Below, in pieces: positions 10,595 to 21,184 of a stretch of 39,185 bases of DNA. Position 1 is the first letter of the stretch. The number at the start of each line of letters is the position of its first letter. The DNA comes from Hydnum rufescens UP504 (Eukaryota > Basidiomycota > Agaricomycetes > Cantharellales > Hydnaceae). The notes below the pieces were generated by a model, which ran no database searches, was not told the DNA's origin, and worked only from the letters and a program-made list of their open reading frames with translations. The stretch covers positions 131,719 to 170,903 of the forward strand of contig MU129021.1 in the NCBI GenBank assembly GCA_014904985.1, written 5' to 3'. Position numbers and translations under genes: made by a program.

Positions 10595-11194
10595 ATGGAA
10601 TTCTTTCATTGTGGGTGGCCATTGTGGCTGAGCAAGGCGACGGCGGCATCAGCTAGGACAGACAAGGCTTGGTGGGAGGTTCTTTCAGCAAACCTTGACC
10701 TTGCAACCCCCTATGATAGGTTCCATCCCCATCCCCCTCCCCCTTTGAAATTGGCCCATACCCCCGACATCACTGTTGGGTGGTACCTACTGTTATTGAC
10801 ATCATCAACTGCTGCAGCCTCATCTGCAAATTTTTCCACAGTCCCCAATGTGGCTACCGACTCTGGACCTCTCGCTGGCAACAAGCACAAGCATGTCAAT
10901 TCTGGGGCTAGTATGCCACCTGTGAAACAGCTCAAGGGGGCTGACCTGGATCCCATGGAGACTGATCCAGAAATTGTGGGTGATGAGATGGAGGGCATGG
11001 AACATACTCCTGGCAATGATGTTATGATGGATGTCGATGTGCCCATGGAAGATGCGGACAGCCTTTTCGAGTATTCTGATGATGAGATGGATGTTGACTT
11101 GAACACAGATGATCTGAATGGATGTATCAGGCACAGTATGCTTGAAGTTCTGAGTTTAGAGTATGTTGCCATGAGGGTTACTTATCTCTCATGA
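10595..11194 (+). CDS. Unknown acidic, Asp/Met-rich protein
   Basis: A 199-residue ORF from the ATG at 10595 (the frame is open slightly further upstream). The N-terminus is Trp- and Ala-containing, followed by a Pro-rich HPHPPPPLK stretch and then a strongly acidic tail with repeated D/E/M (MDVDVPMEDADSLFEYSDDE). Composition suggests a disordered, perhaps nuclear protein, but no domain is recognised. It could be the N-terminal exon of a longer gene, or transposon-associated. Confidence that it is a real gene is modest. Confidence 0.35.
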   Translation: MEFFHCGWPLWLSKATAASARTDKAWWEVLSANLDLATPYDRFHPHPPPPLKLAHTPDITVGWYLLLLTSSTAAASSANFSTVPNVATDSGPLAGNKHKHVNSGASMPPVKQLKGADLDPMETDPEIVGDEMEGMEHTPGNDVMMDVDVPMEDADSLFEYSDDEMDVDLNTDDLNGCIRHSMLEVLSLEYVAMRVTYLS

Positions 11195-11489
11195 TGTTCA
11201 TTCTTGCCTATTTCACATTCCCAATTTTTTTGTGTATGAGCTGCAACTCTATGTATGTAAGTACACAATGTCTCCATCCCCCTGTCCTCTGATTACTGAG
11301 TCATCCCTCTGACATCTGATGATAAGTTCAATCTTCATCATATCATTTATGTATATAATTCATGATAATAATATTGTAGATGTTACATGAGTATGAATGT
11401 TTTCAGGTCCCTCCAATGTCAGTTTCTCAATCTCTCTAATGAGTTAAAGCATCTCCAGTCCACATATACAGGCATATCCCAGGGAAGTA

Positions 11490-11730
11490 TCCCAAGTGCT
11501 AAAGGCATGTATTTCTTATGTCCTGTTTTCTGAGACACTTACAAAAAAAACTTACATTCTGCCATAGCTCAGAGCATGTATGCATGTACATCACTTTCTA
11601 TCCTTTCCTTCATCACTGAATCCAATATGGTGCAGGTACTACAGGCACATATTTTTTATTTCTTGTTTTCTGGGACACTTACCAAAAGACTCATGTTCTG
11701 CCATAGCTCAGAGCATGTACATCACCTCTA
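11490..11730 (+). repeat. Tandem duplication, period about 143 bp
   Basis: The words 'cttgttttctgggacactta' and 'ttctgccatagctcagagca' occur in order twice (about 11518-11590 and 11660-11725) with a few changes. No gene seen. The preceding 11195-11490 holds nothing recognisable. Confidence 0.75.
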
Positions 11731-11844
11731 TCACCTCCATCATCACCAAATCCCAAAGACTACGTACTCTACTGGCTTGACCTGGTGTGTGCAAAGTCTC
11801 TTGGTGGCACACCAAGACCAAGTACCCCATTCAGCTCTGCCTGT

Positions 11845-12702
11845 TGTAGAAGAGACCTAATGGGCTTTATTTGTTTTGATCAGTTAAAATGTTATAAGGT
11901 GTTTGTTTAGAATGTGTTAGATGAGGACAGATCAGTTTTGATGGGTTATGTGCCACTCAACTATTGTTTTGTACTAGTTTCATTGTTGGTTTGACCTTAG
12001 GATTTGAACACAAGACTCCAAGATAGATGCTTAGCACAAGATTTGAACTCAGGACCTTCAGATACTCCAAAACACAGATAGCAAGATACCAAGATTCAAA
12101 CACAAGACCTTAAGACACTTCCAAGACACTTCAAGACACAACTGCAAGACTCAGGATTTGAACACATGACTTCAAGAATGGATGTCTAGCAACTCCTACT
12201 CTGAGGGTTCTACAACTATCCACTAAACTTCACACAACTAAGTGATACTGACACACTCTGATTCTCTTATTCCCTTTTATACTCTTCTCCTTGTTTGAGA
12301 TACTATTATTCTCTCTACTAATGGGTACTTGGATACTAGGGTACAATGATCCTCAGGGAGCACCTTGATCCTTGGAGGGGACTCCTCTTTAGATGCCCTT
12401 CTACACTAAATCCCCCCTCTCTTTATACCTTTCTGAACCCTCCACATGACTCATCCTCTTACTAATCCCCTTACTCACCCTTTAGTCATGCTCACTAATT
12501 GCCTTACCAATTGTCTTACTCATCTCCTTCCTTACTAACCTCTTGCTAGATCACCTGCCCTTAAGTCATGTGCCAAAATGCGGACTTCCTTAGTATAAGT
12601 GGTTATACTTCTCTTCCAGAGTTCAATGCTGGTAAGATGCAGATTTTTCTTGAAGGGCTTAAACCAAGGGGTTTTTGAGGCTTGAACATTTTCTCTTCTA
12701 CA
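11845..12702 (-). mobile_element. LTR family C, left copy (858 bp)
   Basis: Starts TGTAGAAGAG and ends CTCTTCTACA, a 10-bp perfect inverted terminus. It is the same length and orientation as the LTR at 31512-32369 and differs from it at only about 11 positions counted by eye. On the minus strand it has TATA-like boxes (TATAAAG, TATAAAAG), in agreement with the minus orientation of the element at 24.2-31.4 kb. It is either the far 3' LTR of that element, separated by nested insertions, or an independent copy. The flanks (CCTGT / GGTGG) show no target duplication and there is no polypurine tract beside it. Confidence 0.8.
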
Positions 12703-12851
12703 GGTGGTGAACACTTTTTGATTGCAGTCCCTTGCAATCTCCCTACATCATAGCATGCAAATTCCTCCTGCTCACCCAACTGAAATACCACCATTTCCAC
12801 CCCTCTATCCACCATGAAAAGTTCTCTACTGACAGCCTTTGTCCTCTCCAT
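12703..12851 (-). pseudogene. Start of an unknown ORF cut by LTR C
   Basis: An ATG at 12851 opens a frame (MERTKAVSRELFMVDRG…) of about 50 codons that runs straight into the LTR at 12702. Upstream on the minus strand is a TATA-like 'gtataaataaaagc' near 12905. It looks like the first exon of a gene broken by the LTR; no matching continuation is visible beyond 11845. Product unknown. Confidence 0.35.
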
Positions 12852-13820
12852 ATAAGATCACTGATAGTCAGATAAAAGGCTTATTTCCTTTTTACATCAG
12901 CTTTTATTTATACTCCTATCATCCCTTCATTAGGCTTACCCTGCAATTCATCTGTGATTGCTAGGTACAAGCAACTTGTGGCAAAGGTTCACAGGGGTAC
13001 AACATCATTTTCTGCTACTCACAATAGCACAACAAACTCAATTTCGATGTCTCAACAGTGATAGGGGACATAGCTCTGCAGGGTAGGTATGTCATAAATC
13101 ATCCATTTTGTTTCTTTTGATACAAGTATTCCTTCATAACACATGTGAGGAGTTGGGCGATATCAAATGGATGCCAAGGGTTGCAAAAGATGAAATGATT
13201 CTGGACTGTGGTAATCAAATGCTTGGTAAAGTAGACAGGTAACTTGGAGAGGCATAGAGATGACCTGATCACTTTTGATTGATGAAGGCATGAGTTCAAT
13301 CTGCCTTTATACCCATTCTTGTTTCTCGTATCTCCTGTGACAGCTTATTTGAACTTCAACTTCTTTTTGCACTTTTATTGATTCCACCATATTTGTTGAC
13401 ACCAATGACTTTTTGGGAAGCTAATTAACTGTGCCCCATATCCCTCTTCGTTTGTTTAGTTCTCTGAGATAAGCCTCATAAGCAAGAGTGCTATTGGTTT
13501 GATGACACCTTGGTCAGCCACTTGGGCTGACCTTAATAGGCAGGACAAATCCCTCATCTAGTCAGCCTAAGAGGCCTATTTTTTCTTTAATGTCCATTGA
13601 CAATCCTTGGATGTCAAATTGACATCTGGCCATCTTTCTGGAGCAGAATCAAACACTGTGAGCAGAAGCATATGGATATATTTGGTTGGGGGGTATCAGG
13701 ATAGGTCCTGGAATGCCTGGGGACACCCCTGAATGGGTCAGTGGGCCTGTTGATTCCCAATATGGAAATGCAATTACATAATAGCCTAAATAGGAAATTA
13801 TGTAATTCACCCAAAAAGCG
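12852..13820. other. No supported gene
   Basis: Unique-looking sequence with only short open stretches lacking good starts. A phrase 'accttggtcagccacttggg' at about 13507 recalls the start of the family-E repeat, but the match is short. Confidence 0.4.
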
Positions 13821-13821
13821 G

Positions 13822-13978
13822 TGACATAATCATACAATAATAGTATTATGTAATATATTATATAATTAATTGATGACATAATTAATTATATTATATTATA
13901 TGTATTACCTAATATACATATTATCTAATTAATTATTACCTAACTACTACCTAATTAATTACATAATATAGGTCACAT
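13822..13978. repeat. AT-rich TAATTA/TATTA low-complexity tract
   Basis: Nearly pure A/T with repeated 'taattaatta' and 'tattacctaat' words. It lies at the 3' side of the hairpin-intron module on the minus strand. Confidence 0.85.
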
Positions 13979-14110
13979 AACCAGCACTCATGTGCCAGTC
14001 ATGTAAAAAAGAGGGGGCACCCCTGCCCCAGACCAACTGGAGGGGTGGGGCAGGGGTCAGAGGGGCCCACCAGAGGGGATGGGGGCCCCTGGGTGAGCAC
14101 TTAGGGGATC

Positions 14111-14216
14111 CTATAATGGGGGTCGACAGGTTAGTTAAAAAAATCAATAGTGTGCAAAAAGGGCAGCCAGAGGCTGCCCTTTTTGCACTAGAGTAGCTAA
14201 GATCATAATAGCATAC
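14111..14216 (-). other. Predicted hairpin intron (106 bp)
   Basis: Minus strand: AAG|GTATGC at the 5' end, TTAACTAAC branch site at about 14130-14138, and ATTATAG| at the 3' end. A 17-bp perfect stem with a 3-base loop (14152-14188, GCAAAAAGGGCAGCC and its complement) sits between 5' splice site and branch point. Compared with the array copies, the stem reads AAAAAGGGC instead of AAAAAGAGC, with the complementary change on the other arm. Confidence 0.6.
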
Positions 14217-14221
14217 CTTAA

Positions 14222-14253
14222 CACCACACCCCAGTCTATACTGGGGTGTGGTG
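14222..14253 (-). other. Exon hairpin upstream of the 5' splice site
   Basis: CACCACACCCCAGT and its complement form a 14-bp perfect stem with a 4-base loop, 5 bp upstream of the predicted 5' splice site. The same element recurs before most introns of the 36.6-39.1 kb array. Confidence 0.75.
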
Positions 14254-14473
14254 GCTTGTCCTGGGCTCTTGGTAGATCGAGGTGGTGGTGTCGCGCAACA
14301 GAAAAAATTTTCTGGCAATTGCCAGTAAATTGAACCCAGGACTCAACACTGGCAGTTGCCCAGTTTCAAAGGCAAGCCACCTGCTGCTATGAAAAAGCCT
14401 AAATGCACTAACTAGATAGACCAATATAAAAGGGTGGATTAGATGATACTCCATAATAACTTTGGATCATAGC

Positions 14474-17435
14474 CAATTACATAATACAATGATTCCTATT
14501 AAAAAAAGCCTAAATGCAGAAATTGGATGAGGTACATCCAAATACCCACTGAGCAGATCATTCTGAAATTTTGTACATCATTAGATGCCACTTCTATGCA
14601 GATTATATCAAAATCTCAGCCAAATTCATGCATAGGTTATGGAGATATGAAGGAAACAAGTCTGGACATTAAAAATTCATTTCCTCCCCAAGAAAAATAG
14701 CTGGGGACTTGAAAATTTGCACAGAGCATAAGGACACAATGCACTAATTATGTGCAAAACATCAGCCCAATCTACCTACTTTAAGGGAGTGAACTGGACA
14801 ATAGGTACCAGAAGCACTGGAAATTGCCAAAATGTAAGGAGTGCAAGGATCACTCTGAAATTTGGCATGTGATTAGATACTGTTTAGGCAAAGACCATAT
14901 CAAACTTTCAGCCAGATCTACTCAGAAGGTACAGAGATATGAGGGAAACAAGTTTAAACATTGAAAATCAATTTACTCCCCCCACAGACAAGGTATGGAC
15001 TTGAAATTAGACATGGGTTATGATCATATAATTAACTAGCCATGTGCCAAAAATCAGCATATTCTGTTTACTTCTAGACATTCAACTCCCTTTTCAGGCA
15101 AAAAGAGAACAACAAGCTACTATGAATGTTAAACACTTTAAATTACACCCAAAACAGGTGGAATAGGCTTATAATATTATAGCCCTGACTGTATCCAAAA
15201 ATGGAATCAATTGGATGTGTGGAAGTAGCTTAAATTGAGGGGGAGGGGAGGAAGATCAAAAGTGAATTACATAAGATGTAGAGCAGGGGTGGCTCTGATA
15301 TTACACCACTGAGTTAATACATATATGGGGAGTGTACATGCCAGATATCAGCCCAACTGGACTCCATTTAGGCAGTGTTCCACAGGCCTCCCCCCTAAAC
15401 AACAGTTTCCTCCCCAGAGCCTTCTATCCATGTAATTCCCCTGAAAATGCACACTTGGGTCATCCAAACACATCTATAGCATTCCTCAAAATTTCAGATT
15501 TATAACTCCAGTGTTAGAGTCTCCATAATATTTTCAAATTTCACTGAGATACACCCTCCAGTTGGGACACTTCCAGGGCTCCAATCACTTTGAATTTTTG
15601 TAGGTCACACCTGCTCATCATTTGAGGCTCAGCCCCACATTTCAGCCCATTCTGAGCACTTTTGACATGTGTCACATGACCAAGATCTTCCCCTCCCCCT
15701 GCTTCACTCAGTCATCCAATTTGTGTGGACTTTGTTTCCATCTGTAGTAGTAGTGTGTGACAGTGCATGATTCAAATTTCAGGAGATTCCATGCAATATT
15801 GATTGAGTTATTCAAGAAACATTCTAGATCAATTCAATTTGGGGTCAGAACAGCAGTATTTCACTGAAATACTGCTGTTCTGACCCCAGATTGAATTGAT
15901 CTAGAATGTTTCTTGAATAACTCAATCAATATTGCATGGAATCTCCTGAAATTTGAATCATGCACTGTCACACACTACTACTACAGATGGAAACAAAGTC
16001 CACACAAATTGGATGACTGAGTGAAGCAGGGGGAGGGGAAGATCTTGGTCATGTGACACATGTCAAAAGTGCTCAGAATGGGCTGAAATGTGGGGCTGAG
16101 CCTCAAATGATGAGCAGGTGTGACCTACAAAAATTCAAAGTGATTGGAGCCCTGGAAGTGTCCCAACTGGAGGGTGTATCTCAGTGAAATTTGAAAATAT
16201 TATGGAGACTCTAACACTGGAGTTATAAATCTGAAATTTTGAGGAATGCTATAGATGTGTTTGGATGACCCAAGTGTGCATTTTCAGGGGAATTACATGG
16301 ATAGAAGGCTCTGGGGAGGAAACTGTTGTTTAGGGGGGAGGCCTGTGGAACACTGCCTAAATGGAGTCCAGTTGGGCTGATATCTGGCATGTACACTCCC
16401 CATATATGTATTAACTCAGTGGTGTAATATCAGAGCCACCCCTGCTCTACATCTTATGTAATTCACTTTTGATCTTCCTCCCCTCCCCCTCAATTTAAGC
16501 TACTTCCACACATCCAATTGATTCCATTTTTGGATACAGTCAGGGCTATAATATTATAAGCCTATTCCACCTGTTTTGGGTGTAATTTAAAGTGTTTAAC
16601 ATTCATAGTAGCTTGTTGTTCTCTTTTTGCCTGAAAAGGGAGTTGAATGTCTAGAAGTAAACAGAATATGCTGATTTTTGGCACATGGCTAGTTAATTAT
16701 ATGATCATAACCCATGTCTAATTTCAAGTCCATACCTTGTCTGTGGGGGGAGTAAATTGATTTTCAATGTTTAAACTTGTTTCCCTCATATCTCTGTACC
16801 TTCTGAGTAGATCTGGCTGAAAGTTTGATATGGTCTTTGCCTAAACAGTATCTAATCACATGCCAAATTTCAGAGTGATCCTTGCACTCCTTACATTTTG
16901 GCAATTTCCAGTGCTTCTGGTACCTATTGTCCAGTTCACTCCCTTAAAGTAGGTAGATTGGGCTGATGTTTTGCACATAATTAGTGCATTGTGTCCTTAT
17001 GCTCTGTGCAAATTTTCAAGTCCCCAGCTATTTTTCTTGGGGAGGAAATGAATTTTTAATGTCCAGACTTGTTTCCTTCATATCTCCATAACCTATGCAT
17101 GAATTTGGCTGAAATTTTTATATGATTTGTGTTAAGGTAATCTCTAATCACATGCCAAAGTTCAGAGCGATCCACCCAGCGCTTATTTCTTGGCAAGCTC
17201 TGGTGGTTCCAGTGATGTTTTTACTGCTCTCATTGTTTCAGGCACTAATCATTGGCCCTGGGCCTAATTTTTTCACTCTATTGGGGTCCCTACAGGCCCA
17301 TCCATCTATCCCAGGCACCTCCCCCTGGTCCTGGGCCCCCATTGGGCTGGATGCCTAAAGGTTTTTTGGATGCACTTCATCCAATTTCTGCATTTAGGCA
17401 TTTGTTAAAATAGGAAATACTGTATAATGTAATGG
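14474..17435. mobile_element. Fold-back element with 1.25-kb palindromic arms
   Basis: The arms 14610-15863 and 15865-17118 are near-perfect reverse complements about one central base (15864). Beyond them the inverted similarity continues in degraded form to about 14474 and 17435, including the TIR-like 'gcctaaatgcagaaattgga' (14508-14527) and its complement near 17380-17400; a non-palindromic insert (about 17168-17355) lies in the right outer part. Each arm contains internally repeated phrases (for example 'gagatatga.ggaaacaagt' twice). No open frame or transposase is present. It is most simply a non-autonomous fold-back transposon or an inverted duplication; an assembly artefact from a folded-back read must be excluded. 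Confidence 0.75.
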
Positions 17436-17496
17436 GATATTATCTAATGCACCCATCCCCATTGGGCTATCTGATTACCGCATTTAGGCATTTTTA

Positions 17497-18021
17497 TTAT
17501 ACAGTATATCTGGTGTATATATTAATTATTAATTTTGTTGACTGAGATTTTGCAAAGTGCCCATAAATGAGGCACTTCACATTGCTTGATGTCAAAATAT
17601 TGTCAAATTGTAATTGCTGGTTGTCAAATTCAGCTTTTTGATCATCACTTGACATCAAACTTGATTTCAGCCATTTAGGCCTACCTAAGTCATCAAGTGT
17701 CCCTCCTTTTAAGGCCCCTCTATATGGCTGACCAGGCTGTTTGATGAAGACTTCTTTACCTGTGATGTACTCCCAATTCATTCCTTGATACTCAAATGGG
17801 GAAGACAGGTGATTGAAACCATGCTGATGACAATGATGATTTGGAATATTGAATGCAAATATGTCACCATCAATGATCCCACCATTGGCAAGGTCCGCGT
17901 TTTTGTAACATTCTGGTACCCGCACATTGAGTATCGCCATAGACCCTTCGATTCGAATAATCCACACTTGCATTATGGTCTTGTTGCCTGTTGGCACAAA
18001 TCCAACCATTTTGCCCATCAC
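17497..18021 (-). CDS. Unknown ORF, possible last exon
   Basis: Open for 174 codons on the minus strand; the ATG is at 18018 and the frame stays open upstream for about ten codons, so the true start may lie in an upstream exon. The middle (NHHCHQHGFNHLSSPFEYQG, then GKEVFIKQPGQPYRGALKGG) looks like a folded protein with His/Cys residues, but I recognise no family. The C-terminus runs into the edge of the fold-back element. It may belong with the open stretch at 18313-18558. Confidence 0.4.
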   Translation of the reverse strand: MMGKMVGFVPTGNKTIMQVWIIRIEGSMAILNVRVPECYKNADLANGGIIDGDIFAFNIPNHHCHQHGFNHLSSPFEYQGMNWEYITGKEVFIKQPGQPYRGALKGGTLDDLGRPKWLKSSLMSSDDQKAEFDNQQLQFDNILTSSNVKCLIYGHFAKSQSTKLIINIYTRYTV

Positions 18022-18312
18022 TCCTTCTGGATTTTGAAAGTGCTCAATCGATGCAGAGGTTCGTCAATATACATGTGTTATCATCATGAGTGGTTGTGGG
18101 TATGGAACAAATCTTCGATAGTCAAAGGGAATGCAGGAGACTTGAGGCATGGCAAACACTTTTGATCTTTGCTCCTAGTACTACTGTTCTTTTTATTTCC
18201 TTCCTTCAGATCGTCCTGGCTTGATATAGCCTTATGTCCAAATTTCTTCAAATTAAATTTGTCCTCTTTTTCCTTTTATGGTTTAGATTGATCCATATTC
18301 AAATCTCCATTC

Positions 18313-18558
18313 TTAGAAGTTGGACAAATCATGCACAAATACAGGGATGAAGCAATCACCTAAAGGAATTTCCCCATATAGGTCAAGTTCCAATTCCACC
18401 CTGACTTTAAAGACCATTTCATTTCGTTTGATGATGGTGCAATTGTGACTTGTGAGCAGTGCATAGGTGAAATGGAGAGGATTTGCCTGAATGTTTGGAC
18501 AAAAATATCCATGTTCACCTTGACACAAGTACAATAGTGGTGAAGCCAGACTAGTCAC
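18313..18558 (-). CDS. Unknown ORF fragment, possible upstream exon
   Basis: An 81-codon open stretch without an ATG at its start, with a beta-rich look (FKVRVELELDLYGEIPLGDC). It lies in the same orientation 290 bp upstream of the ORF ending at 17497, so the two may be exons of one gene. The intervening 18022-18312 has short open pieces but no clear splice pair that I could confirm. Function unknown. Confidence 0.3.
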   Translation of the reverse strand: MTSLASPLLYLCQGEHGYFCPNIQANPLHFTYALLTSHNCTIIKRNEMVFKVRVELELDLYGEIPLGDCFIPVFVHDLSNF

Positions 18559-18999
18559 AATGATCCTTGCTCACATTCGTTGTTCAACACTTGGGTTGGT
18601 GGTTATGACTTGGATATCTCATCCATCTGGCTTCAAACTCCTTTTAGATGGCTGAAAGCTTTAAGTCATAATGAAACTCTTACTGTGCGAGTGATATTGA
18701 GTATAAGGATGAGAGCGGATTTTTAGAAGTGTCTAGTCTTTTATATATGTGGAATTTCAATTGGTCTGTCAGAATTCCTGACCTCTGCTTTTGTCAGCCT
18801 AGATTTATTGTCAGAGTTCTTCCTGTTACCCTTTGTTTTTTTGGGTATTTCTTAGTTCAACAGTTCCTATTCCTTACTTGCTCTTTTGTTCATATTTTCC
18901 CCCCTCTTCTTTTTTTTGTTTTATCATGAAGGTGCAGACAACATGTTCAATGTGTTGAATGTCAGGTTTATTGTACATTTACGCGAGTGTATTCACTCA

Positions 19000-19165
19000 G
19001 GTTGAAAGAAAAAAAGAAAAAAATGATGGCTAGAGACAGACAGGTTGAAGAGATCACCTGTAAGGCAGTACTGAATCAATGGGCAGCTGTTGTACAAGAA
19101 CTCGAGTGCATTCACTCAGAAGAAAGAAAAGAAAGAAAAAAAAGAAAGAAAGAAGGAGGTTGGAG
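19000..19165 (+). repeat. GAAA/AAAG microsatellite, twice, after 'cgagtg.attcactcag'
   Basis: Two purine-rich GAAA runs (about 19002-19024 and 19122-19158), each preceded by 'cgagtgyattcactcag', so a unit of about 118 bp is duplicated. 18559-18999 otherwise holds nothing recognised. Confidence 0.75.
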
Positions 19166-19363
19166 ACGATGATTCATGAGACAGAATTGGCAATGGTTGG
19201 AAGGGGATTGGAGAAGGGAGAATGGAATGAGCATTTGAATGAGAAACATAGTCTTGAGGTTGTGGAGTGGTTGGTACGAAAGTCGTATTCAGGGACATGT
19301 ATCTTCCCTATTACTGGTGTGTAAGGTTTTGTTCTTTATGCACATGGATAGGTTATTATGACA

Positions 19364-20545
19364 TTACCATTCTTCGACTTCATTCTCAATTTCTATCATG
19401 TCATCTTCTTCTTCTTCCTGCATAGGTGAAATGGGTGGCGAGATGGGGTTGTGACCTGAGATGTCTGTGAGTTCGAATGGGTGTGGGTCTAGCTTAAGTA
19501 GAGCCCACTCTTTATCATGCAGTTTGGTCTGAATCTCTTGAACTGTGCAGGTATATTTCTCAATTGTGTAAGGCTGACACTTGAGAGGGGACATGAAATG
19601 ACTTCCATCTGCGAAAACATCTAAGAGATTAGTAAGGCATCTGGCAAAATGATGATGGAGATGGAAAGCATAAATCAGGGAGTATAGTTCTTCTTCTTGT
19701 CTGACTATGTCCACAGCAAGAGAAAAGATGTGGGAAAACTCATTGCTCTGCATTAATTCAATCCGTTGGCTGCTTGCAAGTGCATAACTGTATAGATGGA
19801 TGGATTCTTCATTACGAGCATTGATTTTCTTGCTGAGATTATCAAAATGGGTGATGTGATCAAGAAGAATGTTATTGGTGTGGACGAGAGTAGTGCTGAG
19901 TTGGGCCAGTTGACTGATGTGGCCTTCCCATGCCTGCATAAGCTGTATGAGTCACAAGGTGGTGTTGGCAATGCTTTTCAGGTTGTTTTCTCGCTTCTCG
20001 TAATATTTGGTGCAGATTTCTTCAAGTTGCTTGGCTGTTTTGTGATTAAGATACACCTTGTATGATGTTTGACTGTATCATTGGGTTTTCTTTGATCCTG
20101 TGATATGAGAGCAATGCTTGTGTGAGTAGAAGTGTTTGGGTATTTTAAGTCAAATGGGCGACTCACTGTTGCAAGTGTCCATTGGGGTGGATGTCTCATT
20201 CAATTTCAAAGATGTCTGTTTGGAATCCATACTATGAGGATTTGTGTCATCAGGAGGTCGAGTTTCAATGGAGGCTTTGAGTTTTTGTACAGTTTCCTTG
20301 GCTTGTGACATTAGCTTGTTTTTGTAATGGAAGTTTTCTAAGAATTTTACCCTAATATTAAACTTCTTGATCTGTTCAGTGAGAGTATGCAGATTTGGGA
20401 TTGGATCTCCAAGAGACACTGAAGTACAAGCACTTGATGGTTCTGGCAAAGGAGTTTGAGGGACTACTGTGACCAGCTTGTGGAGAGGAAGAAGTGGAAG
20501 AGGATTCATTGGGATTAGAGTCAATGAGGAAGAAGAAAGGACCAT
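19364..20545 (-). CDS. Unknown coiled-coil protein gene, probably with an intron and one stop
   Basis: The first part starts at the ATG at 20545 and is open to 20150 (131 codons). It is Pro/Ser-rich, then helical (LHTLTEQIKKFNIRVKFLEN). The second part is open from about 20065 to 19364, broken by one TGA at 19952-19954. It is long and helical with heptad-like Leu/Ile spacing (LAQLSTTLVHTNNILLDHI) and ends in a Glu/Asp-rich tail. Between the parts, GTGAGTCG near 20164 and several AG sites suggest a short intron, but no choice I tried keeps the frame cleanly. No known family is recognised. Confidence 0.45.
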
Positions 20546-21184
20546 TGATTTTTTGTTGTTGATTTTGTCGATGTCTATTGTCCCCTGTTTTCGGTTCTTC
20601 TTTATACTTGTCGTTTGTTGCTTACTTATGGGATTGCTAGCAGATCCTGCAAATATTATGACTCATTTGTATCGTAGCTTTCTTGTGGTCATATTGCAGG
20701 AAGATTTTTCAATGGGGCCAGATGCCATTATCCAAGAAAGTCAGGTTTCATGATTGGAGAAGGAAAGCAGGCAGCGAAGGTGGAGTTTTTGATTGCATCT
20801 TGGTTGTAGTAGTGATTTAGTCATAGTTTTCAGTGATTGCTGAATCCTTGCAGTTCAGGCTGGTCAGTTATATAGGGGACCTAAGATAGGTACCACTTTT
20901 GGGGCAGAAAATGGTACCTAATAGGTCTCCTAGGGCCTTCAGCCAAATTTGGTCAGAAATTATTCATTTCAATTCACTAGTTTGCAGCCATTCTGGGCTA
21001 TTCCAGGCATTTTTTGGGCATTTTTTGGGCATTTTTCAGGCAGTTTCAGCCATTTCAGTATGCTCTATTGAAGTCTCTTCCTCAACTCTTCAGGTGAGAC
21101 CTGACTGAAATTTGCCCAAATGAGAACTTGGACAAATTAACTAGCTAATATCTACAAGGCCTCCCTAGGTGAGGAGGAGGGCAG

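Larger units (their letters stand above)
13960..14454 (-). other. Dispersed hairpin-intron module
   Basis: On the minus strand this stretch has the same order of parts as the array at 36.6-38.3 kb: a 5' region with 'tgccagtgttgagtc', an exon hairpin, a 5' splice site, an intron hairpin, branch point, 3' splice site, and a downstream exon rich in GGGCCCC/CCTG words. Its 5' part encodes a 'QLPVLS' peptide also readable near 38240. It is an independent copy of the same family; no protein function is recognised. Confidence 0.6.

Noticed and set aside
14300..14385. tRNA-like head (A-box-like TGGCTTGCC and B-box-like GGTTCAAT at tRNA spacing) on the minus strand, suggesting a SINE
   Set aside because: The A box fits poorly, no cloverleaf could be drawn by eye, and the homologous place in E1 (about 38240) lacks the B box.
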